NCBI GenBank assembly: GCA_023411575.1
Contig: JAEYOP010000016.1
Span: forward strand, 427,658 to 491,657
Reading direction: 5' to 3'
Length of the DNA: 64,000 nt
DNA from: Bacillota bacterium
GTDB lineage: Bacteria; Bacillota; Clostridia; Acetivibrionales; DTU013
How positions within the stretch are numbered: position 1 is the first letter of the stretch; every line of letters starts with the position of its first letter. Positions 53,446-62,613 of the stretch are shown one piece after another. A model generated the notes under the pieces. It was not told where the DNA came from, searched no databases, and saw nothing but the letters and a program-made list of their open reading frames with translations. The position numbers and the translations under genes are program-made.

Positions 53446-54933
53446 TCACCTGTTCAGCTCAATCCGGGCCCTGTAGTCGGCCAGGTTGAAGGATTGCCAC
53501 GGCGTGTTCCGGTTCAGTTCCTCTTTTCTCTGCTCCAGCAGCTTTGCAGCCGCCTTGGCCGTATCCGGATTTTTGTCCTGTGTGAGGCTCTTCAGTTCTG
53601 CCACGGCGCTGCTGGAAAGCACGTCGAAATAAGCTATGTCAATGGCTCCGGTGGTTGAATACCGCTCTATGTTTTTCCTTGCAATAATCATATCGACGTT
53701 GATATAATTCACAATTACGAATGCAGTAATTGCAATAATCATGTAAGGCTTCAGGAGGGGAAGACCGTCTTTCCAGACTCTCGCCAGGGTCACCAGGAAG
53801 AGCGCCAGCAGAAAGACCATGAACGCATGGGTCATCACACGCAGGAAAGTATACCCGTACGCTTCCTCATACAGCGACATCCTGAAATGGGCCGAATAGA
53901 GCATGACAAACGTGCAGCCGATCATAAGCGTATTCAGGATCCTCAACAGCAGGGCCTCCAGCGAACCGCCCTTTTTTGTAAAGGTGAGGGTGCAGGCCAG
54001 AAACCCGATATTCAGGAGGGTGACAAAGACCAGTTCAAAAAATCCGCTTCGTGCGTATTCCGCATAGGTAAAGCCATCGGGCAGCCCGGCTCCTCCAAAA
54101 AGATACGCGAATTGAATGATGACAAAGACGATGTATAGGATATTGACCGCCGCGGTAACCGTAATGATCATAATCGGATCCCACAGGCCTTTCTGCGTGG
54201 CCGTTTCAGGCATCAATCCTTTTATCGTGCTTTCCTGCATCCTTTCCCCGTGCCTTATGCTCCAGAGGTAGCTGAAGGTGAGAAAGAATATCATCAGGGC
54301 CGCCAAAATTTTTCCGATTACATCCGGCAGGCTGATCACTTCAAAAAGTTTTGCAACCCGTTCCATCAGTTTTCCGAACACCATATCCGCGGAAGAAAGC
54401 AGCGCAAGCAATATCAACAACAAGGGCAGGGAAATGAGGATTCCGGTCAGGATCCGGAAAGCGACGGATTTCGTTCCGGCCCCGCTTTGATTTTTCCGGA
54501 ACAGCCCGGAAACGATCCGAAAGGGCTTCGCCACATGCGCCAGGCACCGGTAAAAGATTCCGAAAAGAAGCTCCGCAAAAATACCAGGGCTATCCCATTT
54601 GAAGCTGTTGGCGCCTGTTACGAGAAGCGTCTGCAGTAGGACCAGCAGGGGAAGCACAAGGAGGTTCAGTATTTTAAAAAAGACGTTGCCGAAGACTACG
54701 TAGGTGAGGGAAAGCAGCAGGATGGGGATGCATAGGATCCAGCCGAACAGGGCTTCCTCCCTTTTTATTACCGGTTTTGCATAAACAAGCAGCAGAGCAT
54801 AAAAAGCTATGAGGAATAGGGGTATGGATATACCGGGAATCTTTCCATACAGCAGCCATACGAACAGAATGCCGAAGGCCAGCGCGCCGGCCGTCATGAA
54901 TCTATCCGGCAGGGTAGCTTTTTGTTCATTCAT
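53446..54933 (-). CDS. DUF4173-family polytopic membrane protein
   Basis: 495 residues with about 11-12 membrane helices, and a soluble C-terminal tail of about 75 residues rich in charged helix (SSSAVAELKSLTQDKNPDTAKAAAKLLEQRKEELNR). It fits DUF4173/DUF4153-type proteins, whose function is unknown. Start ATG 54933 follows GAGGTG at six bases; a GTG nine bases earlier is less likely. It precedes the DUF4097 lipoprotein gene by 197 bases including a palindrome. Confidence 0.82.
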   Translation of the reverse strand: MNEQKATLPDRFMTAGALAFGILFVWLLYGKIPGISIPLFLIAFYALLLVYAKPVIKREEALFGWILCIPILLLSLTYVVFGNVFFKILNLLVLPLLVLLQTLLVTGANSFKWDSPGIFAELLFGIFYRCLAHVAKPFRIVSGLFRKNQSGAGTKSVAFRILTGILISLPLLLILLALLSSADMVFGKLMERVAKLFEVISLPDVIGKILAALMIFFLTFSYLWSIRHGERMQESTIKGLMPETATQKGLWDPIMIITVTAAVNILYIVFVIIQFAYLFGGAGLPDGFTYAEYARSGFFELVFVTLLNIGFLACTLTFTKKGGSLEALLLRILNTLMIGCTFVMLYSAHFRMSLYEEAYGYTFLRVMTHAFMVFLLALFLVTLARVWKDGLPLLKPYMIIAITAFVIVNYINVDMIIARKNIERYSTTGAIDIAYFDVLSSSAVAELKSLTQDKNPDTAKAAAKLLEQRKEELNRNTPWQSFNLADYRARIELNR

Positions 54934-55030
54934 TTTGGACACCTCAATATCGGCTTATTTTTATTTTCTTACAATCAGTATACGACCAAAATAAACAGAT
55001 ATCAATATTAATTTATCGTGTTACAATAAA

Positions 55031-56629
55031 TTAATATCCCTTTTCAATACAATATGCTTGCCATTGCCGGGTGTATTCCTGCTGTATTTTTCTCAAGCCG
55101 GCAACCCTCGCCTTTGCCAGAAATTCCTTCACCGCTTCCTCCACATCGTCGACCAGACCCGCCTGCAGGGGCACCAGGTATTGGGACTGCACCTGGAACA
55201 GAGCGGCCCGTTCGGCCTGATAAGGCGTATAGTCCTCAACGAAGCCCAGGAATATGTCCGGCTTTGAATAGGTGTCAAATTCCTCGAACAGCTTTGAAAC
55301 CTGTCCGAAGGATTTGTCGAAGAGCAGGAATTTCGGATTGCGCCATGCCCATCCATCCAGGGCCTCCCGCTGAAATCCGTTGGTTTTGGCGTCTCCCAGC
55401 ATTTTATAGTATTTCCCGTCCTCTATGGCATAATGGGTTCCTTCAATGCCGTATTGCGTCAGGCAGTTGTACGTCTCGTCAAGAACAAGCCTCTCGTAGA
55501 ACATCAGAGCTCTTTCAGGGTACTGGGACGTCCGGGGTATGGCCATCCCATTATGGATCGGATGGACCGGTTTTGCAAGCTTTGTGCTCCTTGCGTACGG
55601 ATAATAGCCTAATTCCCGGTCCGGATACAGGTTGCTGGTCTTGATACAGGCGTCGTTGAATTTATTCGGATTTTCGCCTAAAGCCGCGACGGACTTGCCA
55701 TATGAAAACGCGTTATGGATGGAGTCCCTGTTCGAAAGCGCGCTCCTGGACCAAAAGCCCTTCTGCGCCCAGCGCTTGAACATTTTCATGTCTTCGACGA
55801 AATCGGCCGAATCCCAGTAGGAACGGATCACGGACGGACTGTCGTACTCCCCGCACAGCCCATAGGGCATGATTAAATCGATCCATTTATACTTCATATT
55901 CAATACTTCATAAGCGGAAAAATAGGGACCGAACCCGTTGTCCGTGGCCTGCTCGCTGGTCAGGACCAGGGAGGGCTCGTTTTTTGAGACCCCTTCCAGA
56001 TACGCTTCGATGTTTTCCAGGCTGTTGGGCTCCGGCAGGCCGTACTTCTTCCTGAGATCCTCGCGGTAGGCAAAGCCCGGCTGGACATATTCCCTCCAGG
56101 TCGCGGGGATGGTATAGATCTTGCTGTTGACCGTCACTCCCTCCCAGTAATCCGCCGGCACGAATTTGTACAGCTCCGGGGCGCATCGCGGCAGTATGTC
56201 GTCCAGCTCCGTGAACGCTCCTTTTTTGGCAAACTGGTTGTAATTCAGCCATTCCGCCGTAAAGATCAGGTCAATGGGCTGCCCGGAAGATAGAAGCAGA
56301 TTGTACCGCTGCATATAGTCCGACCAACTGAGCATGTTCAATTTGACCGTGCAGTTGAGATCCCGGATCGTCAGCTTGTTCAGTTCGTCATTGATGAGCT
56401 GGAGATCCTTTGGCACGTCGCCGAGGGTCCACAGGCTGATTTCCACCCTGTCGGAAATGTCGATGTTGTTCAGGGTCAATTTATTCGCCCCGAGCATTAC
56501 CGGTTCCTGTGGGGCCACCGTGGTCACCTTGCCGGTTTTGGTCGCACCGCAGGCGCCCAGGCCCGCAAGCAGGGCCGTAAGCAATATCATGGACAGTATT
56601 CGGGTTATACTTCTTTTCATACGAATCAT
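55031..56629 (-). CDS. LplA-type extracellular sugar-binding lipoprotein (orphan)
   Basis: 532 residues, the long class of solute-binding protein used by LplABC/YtcQ systems. Signal peptide with lipobox LGACG, then VEISLWTLGDVPKDLQLIND at the start of the fold. Start ATG 56629 follows GGGGG at six bases. It directly follows the AraC sensor-regulator gene by 26 bases. No permease gene is adjacent, so it may serve a transporter encoded elsewhere, or act as a sensor accessory. Confidence 0.92.
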   Translation of the reverse strand: MIRMKRSITRILSMILLTALLAGLGACGATKTGKVTTVAPQEPVMLGANKLTLNNIDISDRVEISLWTLGDVPKDLQLINDELNKLTIRDLNCTVKLNMLSWSDYMQRYNLLLSSGQPIDLIFTAEWLNYNQFAKKGAFTELDDILPRCAPELYKFVPADYWEGVTVNSKIYTIPATWREYVQPGFAYREDLRKKYGLPEPNSLENIEAYLEGVSKNEPSLVLTSEQATDNGFGPYFSAYEVLNMKYKWIDLIMPYGLCGEYDSPSVIRSYWDSADFVEDMKMFKRWAQKGFWSRSALSNRDSIHNAFSYGKSVAALGENPNKFNDACIKTSNLYPDRELGYYPYARSTKLAKPVHPIHNGMAIPRTSQYPERALMFYERLVLDETYNCLTQYGIEGTHYAIEDGKYYKMLGDAKTNGFQREALDGWAWRNPKFLLFDKSFGQVSKLFEEFDTYSKPDIFLGFVEDYTPYQAERAALFQVQSQYLVPLQAGLVDDVEEAVKEFLAKARVAGLRKIQQEYTRQWQAYCIEKGY

Positions 56630-56655
56630 CGAAATCCCCCTGTGGATATGAGTTC

Positions 56656-59097
56656 TCATTGTCCGGCATTTACAGCCTGTCTGTAATCATTCGGCGTGGT
56701 GCCGTTATATTTCTTGAATGCCCTGTAGAAGTAGGAGCTGTTGGTGAATCCGGTTTCTTCGGAAATCTCGGCGATGGAAAAGGACGTTTTCTGCAGGAGG
56801 GCTTTTGCCCTTTCCATCCGGACTTCCACGATCTTGTCCAGAATCGTTGTCATCGTATACTGCTTGTATAGCCTGCACATATACGTGGGCGAAATTTCAA
56901 GCCTGTCCGCAATGCTCTCGATGGAGAGCGACGGGCTGGAGAATTCCTTCTGGATGATGCTGTGGATGCTTGCGATCAGTTCTTCGTGCTTTGTGTTTTT
57001 CCGTTCGTCCAGCTTGTCGCACAAGCTTTCAAAAAGGCTGTAGAACTGGGCGCTGATCTCTTCGATGACCTCTGCGTCGTTGACCATCATGGCCGGCAGG
57101 GATTTATCAAAATCCGCCATGGCCGGATTGTTGCCACGGATCGTATTGACCGTGTTGTTGACCGTAAAAATCAGCCGCGACAGGGCCAGGTTCATAACGG
57201 AAAACGGGTATTCGGACGCGTCATAGATGATTTCATCGAAAATCCGCTTCGCATCTGCGCTTTTTTGCGACATCAGGGCGTCTACCATCTGCTTTTCCTT
57301 GTTCGTAGGGTAAATGTACCTCTTTTCGCTCAGGCCCGCGATTTTTTCGGCGAAGATCAGGGCGCCGTGGCCGTAGAAAAGCCGGTGCAGGGATGCCTCC
57401 ACCGCCTGCCGGTACAGGGTATTGATCCCTTCGATGGAATTCTCCGTTCCGCTTACGGTAATGGTAACGGATATTTTGATGCAATTGAAAACCGCTTCCT
57501 TGATGCTGTTCATAAGCTCAGCAAGACTATCGCCTTCCTCCGCCCGCCGCGCTTCCTGCGGCGTTCCCGCCTCCTGCTCCTGTGCTGACGCCGTGCCGGG
57601 GGCTTTATCACCCGCCAGTACCGGCTCCTTCCCGGATGCTGACGGCTCGGCTGCAAACGCACCCACGGATGCACCCGCAGCTAAGTCTGCCCCACTTCCG
57701 GCGGCTGCCCCTTCCGCCACGGCGCCTGAAAGCCTGTCGCTGTTCATGAGGATCAATATATTGCCCCCGCCCATATCCACCGCTTCCGTACGGTATTCCT
57801 TTGAAAGCAGTTCCACGCTGATATTCATGATTGCGAACCGCAGAAGGCTTCTGTCCTCCGCGCTGAAATTCTGATAGAAATCCTTATAGTTGTCTATTTT
57901 AATCAGGACCAGCCGGAAGGAGCCGTCCAGGTCCACCTTTATGTCGAGGCTTTTCAGCCTTCCCAGCAAGCCGCTCCTGTTCTCCATCTCATGGCCGAGG
58001 ACAATATCCTTCAGTACACCCTGCTTGATGAGCTCGAAGTCGTTGTCTCTTTCATCCTCCAGCTTTTTCAGGTTCATCAGGATCCCGTTGATGGGCACGT
58101 AAAGCCGCCTCGAGATCAAAAGCGCGATCAGCAGGCCGAACAGCAGGATGCCCAGTCCTATGGCGATCGTCATCCTTTTCATGGCATTGATCCGGCCGAA
58201 CAGGGTATCGCAGGGGGTGACCCGGATATACCGCCAGCCGACCTTGTCCGGCGCCGTAAAGGTGATCAGCGACCTCTGCCCGTCCACATCGTCGATAAAG
58301 TAGCCCTTTGCGTTGCTGTTCCTGAGAATTTCCCCGATATAGCTCCTGCTTGAGATATTCTCCTGCATGGGGTATTTTTTGCTGTTGGAGACAAGCTCTC
58401 CCGCGCTGTTGATGATGAACGTCTCGCTGGTGATGTTATCCGGGCTGTTGGCGATGACGTTATGGATCCAGTCCTCGGAGATGTTCACGACTACCGCGCT
58501 GTCCAGGCTGTTTCCCGAAAAGGCGTCATAAAGGAGGAATGTGTAGTAATACTTGACAATGCCCTCCTGAGCGTTGACGACGAGCTTTCTCGGAATAGGG
58601 ATGTATTTTTTGTAGGATTTGAAATTATGCAGGATGCCGATGCAGTCCTTGTCGTCAAAGGTCTTCTCGGCCTGGATCGTGTCGCGGTAGGTGTTTCTGT
58701 CGCTGGATGCGTTGATGTAAACCGTCTCCGACTTGCCGTTATACACATAAACGGAATCGATGAAGGACAGGGACAGGCGGTAATTGGTCAGCTGGTCGCT
58801 TGCGGTCCGGATGTCGGAAATCTCGGGATTGGAATAATAAAGGAGCTTGGCCACGCTCAAATCATTATAGATCTGGTTCGAAAGCGTCAGCGCCGTATCC
58901 GCCATGTTCCGGACGCTCTCGCTGGTCTGCATGAGGCTTTCCATGTCGGCGGAATAGACCTGCTCCAGCGCGATGCCCTCAAAGTTAACATAAAGTATCG
59001 TCGAAACAACAAGCATGGTTACAACGATGCATAAGATCAGCGAAATGAAGATGCTCAGGAAAAGTCGTTTCTTACCCTTTTTAAACCGGATTTTCAC
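56656..59097 (-). CDS. Membrane-bound AraC-family sensor/regulator
   Basis: 813 residues. First membrane helix about 13-36, an extracellular Cache-like domain, second helix about 306-330 (MTIAIGLGILLFGLLIALLI). A cytoplasmic region and a C-terminal AraC double helix-turn-helix (GFTNSSYFYRAFKKYNGTTPNDYR) follow. Start GTG 59097 has AGGAGG upstream. An Ala/Gly/Ser/Glu-rich insertion of about 70 residues (encoded about 57530-57740) interrupts the cytoplasmic middle domain. It is upstream of and probably regulates the orphan sugar-binding gene. Confidence 0.92.
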   Translation of the reverse strand: MKIRFKKGKKRLFLSIFISLILCIVVTMLVVSTILYVNFEGIALEQVYSADMESLMQTSESVRNMADTALTLSNQIYNDLSVAKLLYYSNPEISDIRTASDQLTNYRLSLSFIDSVYVYNGKSETVYINASSDRNTYRDTIQAEKTFDDKDCIGILHNFKSYKKYIPIPRKLVVNAQEGIVKYYYTFLLYDAFSGNSLDSAVVVNISEDWIHNVIANSPDNITSETFIINSAGELVSNSKKYPMQENISSRSYIGEILRNSNAKGYFIDDVDGQRSLITFTAPDKVGWRYIRVTPCDTLFGRINAMKRMTIAIGLGILLFGLLIALLISRRLYVPINGILMNLKKLEDERDNDFELIKQGVLKDIVLGHEMENRSGLLGRLKSLDIKVDLDGSFRLVLIKIDNYKDFYQNFSAEDRSLLRFAIMNISVELLSKEYRTEAVDMGGGNILILMNSDRLSGAVAEGAAAGSGADLAAGASVGAFAAEPSASGKEPVLAGDKAPGTASAQEQEAGTPQEARRAEEGDSLAELMNSIKEAVFNCIKISVTITVSGTENSIEGINTLYRQAVEASLHRLFYGHGALIFAEKIAGLSEKRYIYPTNKEKQMVDALMSQKSADAKRIFDEIIYDASEYPFSVMNLALSRLIFTVNNTVNTIRGNNPAMADFDKSLPAMMVNDAEVIEEISAQFYSLFESLCDKLDERKNTKHEELIASIHSIIQKEFSSPSLSIESIADRLEISPTYMCRLYKQYTMTTILDKIVEVRMERAKALLQKTSFSIAEISEETGFTNSSYFYRAFKKYNGTTPNDYRQAVNAGQ

Positions 59098-59201
59098 CTT
59101 ACTCCTCCTATTTTGCTGGGAACGCTTGAAAACTGGAACAAATGAATTTTAAGATATGTTTATAGTATATCTCCGAATGGGATGTTAGGCAATTAAATAA
59201 T

Positions 59202-59229
59202 TTCACAATGTAAAACAGTGCTGTATAAT
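59202..59229 (+). promoter_or_regulatory. Candidate promoter of the 129-residue protein gene
   Basis: TTCACA (59202-59207), 16-base spacer, TATAAT (59224-59229), 43 bases before the start. A second TATAAT lies near 59240 without a clear -35. Confidence 0.5.
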
Positions 59230-59272
59230 AAAAGCCATGGTATAATCTAAAAAGAACAGGAGAGGTGATTCC

Positions 59273-59662
59273 ATGAAAAACAAATATTCTTTTTTTTGTG
59301 ATGCCGCAACCGTCGATTCTTCCGGCAAGGTCAGCGCTTTAGGGATATTCACCACGGTCAACGCTTCCCAGTTTCCCGCTACCCTCGCGGAAATGACTTT
59401 TGTGGCCTGTATCGAAGGAAGGCAGTCGGAGACCGGAAAGCACCCCTTTCGCATCAACTTTATAGACGACGACGGAAACAACATCCTGCCGTCCATTCAT
59501 GGAGAAATCGACATTTCCCAGAATTCTTTCCATGCCAATATGCTCCTGAAATTAAAATCGGTTACTTTCCAAAGACCCGGCACGTATGCCATGGACCTGG
59601 TGGTGGATGATCAGATTCTTGCTTCCGAAAGCATAAATATAGTGTTGTTCCAGCCTCAATAA
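59273..59662 (+). CDS. Small beta-rich protein (DUF6941-like)
   Basis: 129 residues, no signal peptide. It starts with the pattern KYSFFCDAATVDSSGKVSALGIFTTV, followed by alternating strands and ending YAMDLVVDDQILASESINIVLFQ. This looks like the small cytoplasmic DUF6941 beta-sandwich family, whose function is unknown. Start ATG 59273 follows AGGAGAGGTG. It stands alone between convergent and divergent neighbours. Confidence 0.8.
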   Translation: MKNKYSFFCDAATVDSSGKVSALGIFTTVNASQFPATLAEMTFVACIEGRQSETGKHPFRINFIDDDGNNILPSIHGEIDISQNSFHANMLLKLKSVTFQRPGTYAMDLVVDDQILASESINIVLFQPQ

Positions 59663-59702
59663 GGCTTGGCGGAAGGATTGCGGCAAAATCAAAAAAGGTT
59701 GC

Positions 59703-60230
59703 TCAGCCTCTTAGTTTAGAAGCTTTTTTCAATGCTTTTGCATACTGGTTTTTTACGCCGCTCTCCTCTTCATGGCTGCAAATCCCGGTCAATGTATCAA
59801 ACAATTTACTATTGGCATAGTGAGGAATGACAATGATTTTAGAGAGCGCATACGCACTGCTCCAACGAACAACGGTCCCCTGATCCTTGCTGTTTATTAG
59901 CAATTTCTCTATTGCTTTTTCCAGCTCATTGGGAAATTTGTGAGAGAGATTTCCTACGGTCCTTGATGCCTCTCTTTTAATGCTGTCGCTTGCGGATAAA
60001 ATGTTTTCAGCAGCCAGGTTCAACCACTCAATGTCTGCTATTTGCGCATCGGAATTGGTTACAGCTTCTATCGCCTCAAAAACAATTGCCGCCTTTTTTT
60101 CATCTATTTCCTTCAGCAGCCCTTCTATTTCCTTAATAGTAATATTCCTTTCCTGTAAGGCTTTGATAATTACCGCTCTTTTTTCAATTGCCTTCCTGGA
60201 TTTATCATTGAGTACGATTACTATATCCAT
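59703..60230 (-). CDS. HEAT-repeat protein
   Basis: 175 residues, all-helical. Pairs of helices with the HEAT pattern recur, for example AAIVFEAIEAVTNSD, DSIKREASRTVGNLSHKFP and GTVVRWSSAYALSKIIV. Such proteins are usually scaffolds or modulators of partner proteins. Start ATG 60230 follows GGAGA. Lower G+C than neighbours by eye, with many AAA/ATT codons, hinting at a different origin. No recognised partner nearby. Confidence 0.8.
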   Translation of the reverse strand: MDIVIVLNDKSRKAIEKRAVIIKALQERNITIKEIEGLLKEIDEKKAAIVFEAIEAVTNSDAQIADIEWLNLAAENILSASDSIKREASRTVGNLSHKFPNELEKAIEKLLINSKDQGTVVRWSSAYALSKIIVIPHYANSKLFDTLTGICSHEEESGVKNQYAKALKKASKLRG

Positions 60231-60343
60231 ATCATTCTCCTTTTGCATCCAGCGTTGAAGCACTTTAATAATTTCCCGGAAGCGGTAACTGGGTCATCCC
60301 TCCCGATAGCCTTCGGCTGTTCCTCTAAGGCGGCGCCAGTTCC

Positions 60344-61462
60344 TTATTCTTTTGGGCCGGAATTCCCTCCCACTCTGCGCCGGAATTCGTATACGAGGAA
60401 TACCGTTATATAGGACAGAAGGATCACCAGCAAGAATTTCAGGAACAGGTGTATTTTAAGATTAATAAATAAAAACGTAAAAAACGTTACGGGCAAATAG
60501 TGGAAGATATAGTATGTGAAAGATGCCTTACTCAAATATCTAACGGCCCTTCCGCCTTTGTTTAGGCGGGTTCTCGCGAAATTCAGCAGAAAAATGATCG
60601 CGGAGCACTCATAGACTCCTTTGGCAATCACCCATAAAACGCCCAGGTATGTTTCGTTGGAGTAGAGCATCTGCGATTGGATATTCACAAAAAACAACGT
60701 GGCAAGGGACAGGAGGCCGAACACCTTTGAGGGGTTGTAATACTCCTTGATTTTTTCCTGAATGCGCTCGTCGGACGCGAACACATAGCCGAAAATGAAC
60801 AGACTGAGATAAACCGCATCGTTTGCCCAATCGAAGAGGATTATATAAGCATCCGGGTGAAAGAAGGGGCGCAAACACAGTTCAAGCAGCACGATGAAGC
60901 CGATAGGTAAAAGCAGGCGCTGTCCTTTTGAAAAAAAGGCGCCGATCCGCTCAATGCGGCTTTCCTCCTTCTTCCACAGATTGAAGAGCGGCACGCAGAG
61001 CAATGAGAAGACATACAGATACAGAAGGAACCATAGATGGCCATATCCGTTATAATGGAAGCTTTGATACCAGAAAAATTGCGGAATAAAATTAAGAAAA
61101 CCGCCCGTATATCCCTCATAAAGCGCTTGAACGTAGCCCGTAGCAGGGCAGAGAAAGAGAAACCATCCCAGCAGGAAGGGGAATAGCAGCTTGTTTCTCC
61201 GTTCCTGTATATAGTTGCCGCTGTCCCTGCTTTTAAAAGAATAAAAGGAGGCCATGCCCGAGATAAAAAACAAAAGCGTCATGAAGAAATCCCCGAGAGG
61301 GACCGAGACGGCAAGAAACGGAAGCGCCGCAAGACCCGATACCGGCGCTTTGATGGGAACGACACCGTACCTTGTGTAAGTCAGCGCGGCGTGAAAAGGA
61401 ATGAGCGACAATATGACCAGCACCCGCAGCCAGTCAATATAGAAGAGTCGTTTTGTTTCCAT
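60344..61462 (-). CDS. Acyltransferase family 3 membrane protein
   Basis: 372 residues with about ten membrane helices. The N-terminal signature RLFYIDWLRVLVILSLIPFHAAL carries the catalytic-type histidine after the first helix, as in the acyltransferase 3 family that O-acylates exported glycans. Start ATG 61462 follows GGGGGCGG. No glycan synthesis genes are adjacent, so its substrate is unknown. Confidence 0.9.
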   Translation of the reverse strand: METKRLFYIDWLRVLVILSLIPFHAALTYTRYGVVPIKAPVSGLAALPFLAVSVPLGDFFMTLLFFISGMASFYSFKSRDSGNYIQERRNKLLFPFLLGWFLFLCPATGYVQALYEGYTGGFLNFIPQFFWYQSFHYNGYGHLWFLLYLYVFSLLCVPLFNLWKKEESRIERIGAFFSKGQRLLLPIGFIVLLELCLRPFFHPDAYIILFDWANDAVYLSLFIFGYVFASDERIQEKIKEYYNPSKVFGLLSLATLFFVNIQSQMLYSNETYLGVLWVIAKGVYECSAIIFLLNFARTRLNKGGRAVRYLSKASFTYYIFHYLPVTFFTFLFINLKIHLFLKFLLVILLSYITVFLVYEFRRRVGGNSGPKE

Positions 61463-61578
61463 ACATCCGCCCCCATTTATGGCGATATATTTTAAGCTTT
61501 GATCCCGACCCGCTATTACGCGTCTAATATATGTCAAACATATGTATTAATTGTAGTGCATTTTATTCAAAAGTGCAA

Positions 61579-61706
61579 TCATCGCTTGCCATCCTCCCCC
61601 TCCTTTTTCAGAAGGACGTGCAGGACACTGATAAGCGTAAGAAGCAGCATTGCGATCCCAGAAACAAAAGGCGAAAGCAAGGACAACCATGCCGATGAAA
61701 TGATCC
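61579..61706 (-). pseudogene. Remnant of a membrane-protein gene
   Basis: A minus-strand frame reads LRIISSAWLSLLSPFVSGIA then a hydrophobic helix, ending KKEGEDGKR and a stop, but it is closed by a stop codon immediately upstream and has no start. It looks like the last helix of a decayed transporter or similar protein. The gap between 61463 and 61785 otherwise shows no intact gene. Confidence 0.35.
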
Positions 61707-61784
61707 GCAGCTATGATGACGGCTTTACGGTTAAGACGGCAAGTTAGGTAAGTATAGATGCCAATCCAGGGTTTCCTATTATGC

Positions 61785-61901
61785 TCATAATCTTTCCGTT
61801 AGGAAATGATGCAGAATATCATTGAATTTATCCGGTACATCCATGCTGACCAGATGTCCGGCGTTTTCAAAGAAGACAAGTTTGCTGGTGTCTGCTGTCA
61901 T
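61785..61901 (-). pseudogene. 3' end of an alpha/beta-hydrolase gene
   Basis: About 38 residues, SKLVFFENAGHLVSMDVPDKF followed by NDILHHFL. The Gly-His of AGH is the catalytic-histidine region seen at the end of alpha/beta hydrolases. The gene is cut at about 61900, where it abuts an integrase fragment on the other strand. Not functional alone. Confidence 0.6.
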
Positions 61902-62307
61902 AAAGGAATACCGGAAATGGTGGCTAGAACAAAAGCTGAAATGCGGGGATAATCTATGGCAGAACTCAGATAGATTATTCGTGACCTGGGACGGCCAGCC
62001 GATGTTCACCTATACCCTTACCAATTGGTTCCCTGGTTTTCTGAAGAGGTATAATCTCCCCAAGATAACTCCGCATGGGCTCCGGCATACCATGGCCTCC
62101 CTGCTCGGCTCTCAGGGGCTGGAAGTATCCGCAATAAGCAAGCGCCTCGGACATGCTCGAATATCAACCACCTTGGACATCTATACCCACGTCTTTAAAA
62201 AAGCTGATGCAGCTGCATCGGATCTCCTTGAAAAAGCCCTACTCAATAAGGAGCAAACCGAATCAAAACAGGCATTAAAACCTGTTTTTCTTTTTATCTC
62301 TTGGTGA
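61897..62307 (+). pseudogene. C-terminal fragment of a tyrosine recombinase (integrase)
   Basis: About 136 residues of a phage-type integrase catalytic domain. HGLRHTMASLL supplies the His-x-x-Arg, and LGHARISTTLDIYTHVF supplies the second His and the nucleophilic Tyr. The N-terminal half and the first catalytic Arg are missing; the frame continues upstream only as antisense of the hydrolase fragment. It ends about 90 bases from the 3' end of tRNA-Ser, the typical position for an integrase at a tRNA attachment site. Confidence 0.75.
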
Positions 62308-62360
62308 CTATTTTCTATTCTAGTCCCCAAATAGTCCCCATAATTTCATTATGTAAACAA

Positions 62361-62394
62361 AAGCCACCTTCAAGAAAATCCTTGAAAGTGGCTT
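62361..62394 (-). terminator. Terminator of the tRNA-Ser pair
   Basis: 62361-62374 and 62381-62394 pair with one mismatch (AAGCCAC/GTGGCTT outer arm). On the minus strand TTTTGTTT follows. It begins four bases beyond the encoded CCA of the tRNA. Confidence 0.75.
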
Positions 62395-62397
62395 GTT

Positions 62398-62489
62398 TGG
62401 CGGAGAAGCGGGGATTCGAACCCCGGCTAGAGTTGCCCCTACTAACGGTTTAGCAAACCGTCCCCTTCGACCTGCTTGGGTACTTCTCC
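62398..62489 (-). tRNA. tRNA-Ser (anticodon GCT)
   Basis: On the minus strand, acceptor GGAGAAG pairs with CTTCTCC, discriminator G and encoded CCA. Anticodon arm ACGGT-TTGCTAA-ACCGT gives anticodon GCT. The T-arm has GGTTCGAATCC. The long variable arm fits serine. Confidence 0.97.
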
Positions 62490-62522
62490 AGGTTCGGAAA
62501 ATAAATTCCAGTTGTATTAAAA

Positions 62523-62613
62523 TGGCGGAGAGAGTGAGATTCGAACTCACGGTAGCCTCACGACTACGCCGGTTTTCAAGACCGGTGCCTTAAACCAACT
62601 CGACCATCTCTCC
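62523..62613 (-). tRNA. tRNA-Ser (anticodon TGA)
   Basis: On the minus strand, acceptor GGAGAGA pairs with TCTCTCC, then G and encoded CCA. Anticodon arm CCGGT-CTTGAAA-ACCGG gives anticodon TGA. It has a T-arm with GTTCGAATC and a long variable arm. It is 33 bases upstream of tRNA-Ser(GCT), probably one transcript. Confidence 0.97.

Noticed and set aside
61499..61747. 82-codon plus-strand frame between acyltransferase and integrase remnant
   Set aside because: No ribosome site or domain; it overlaps the acyltransferase upstream region and the decayed membrane-protein remnant.
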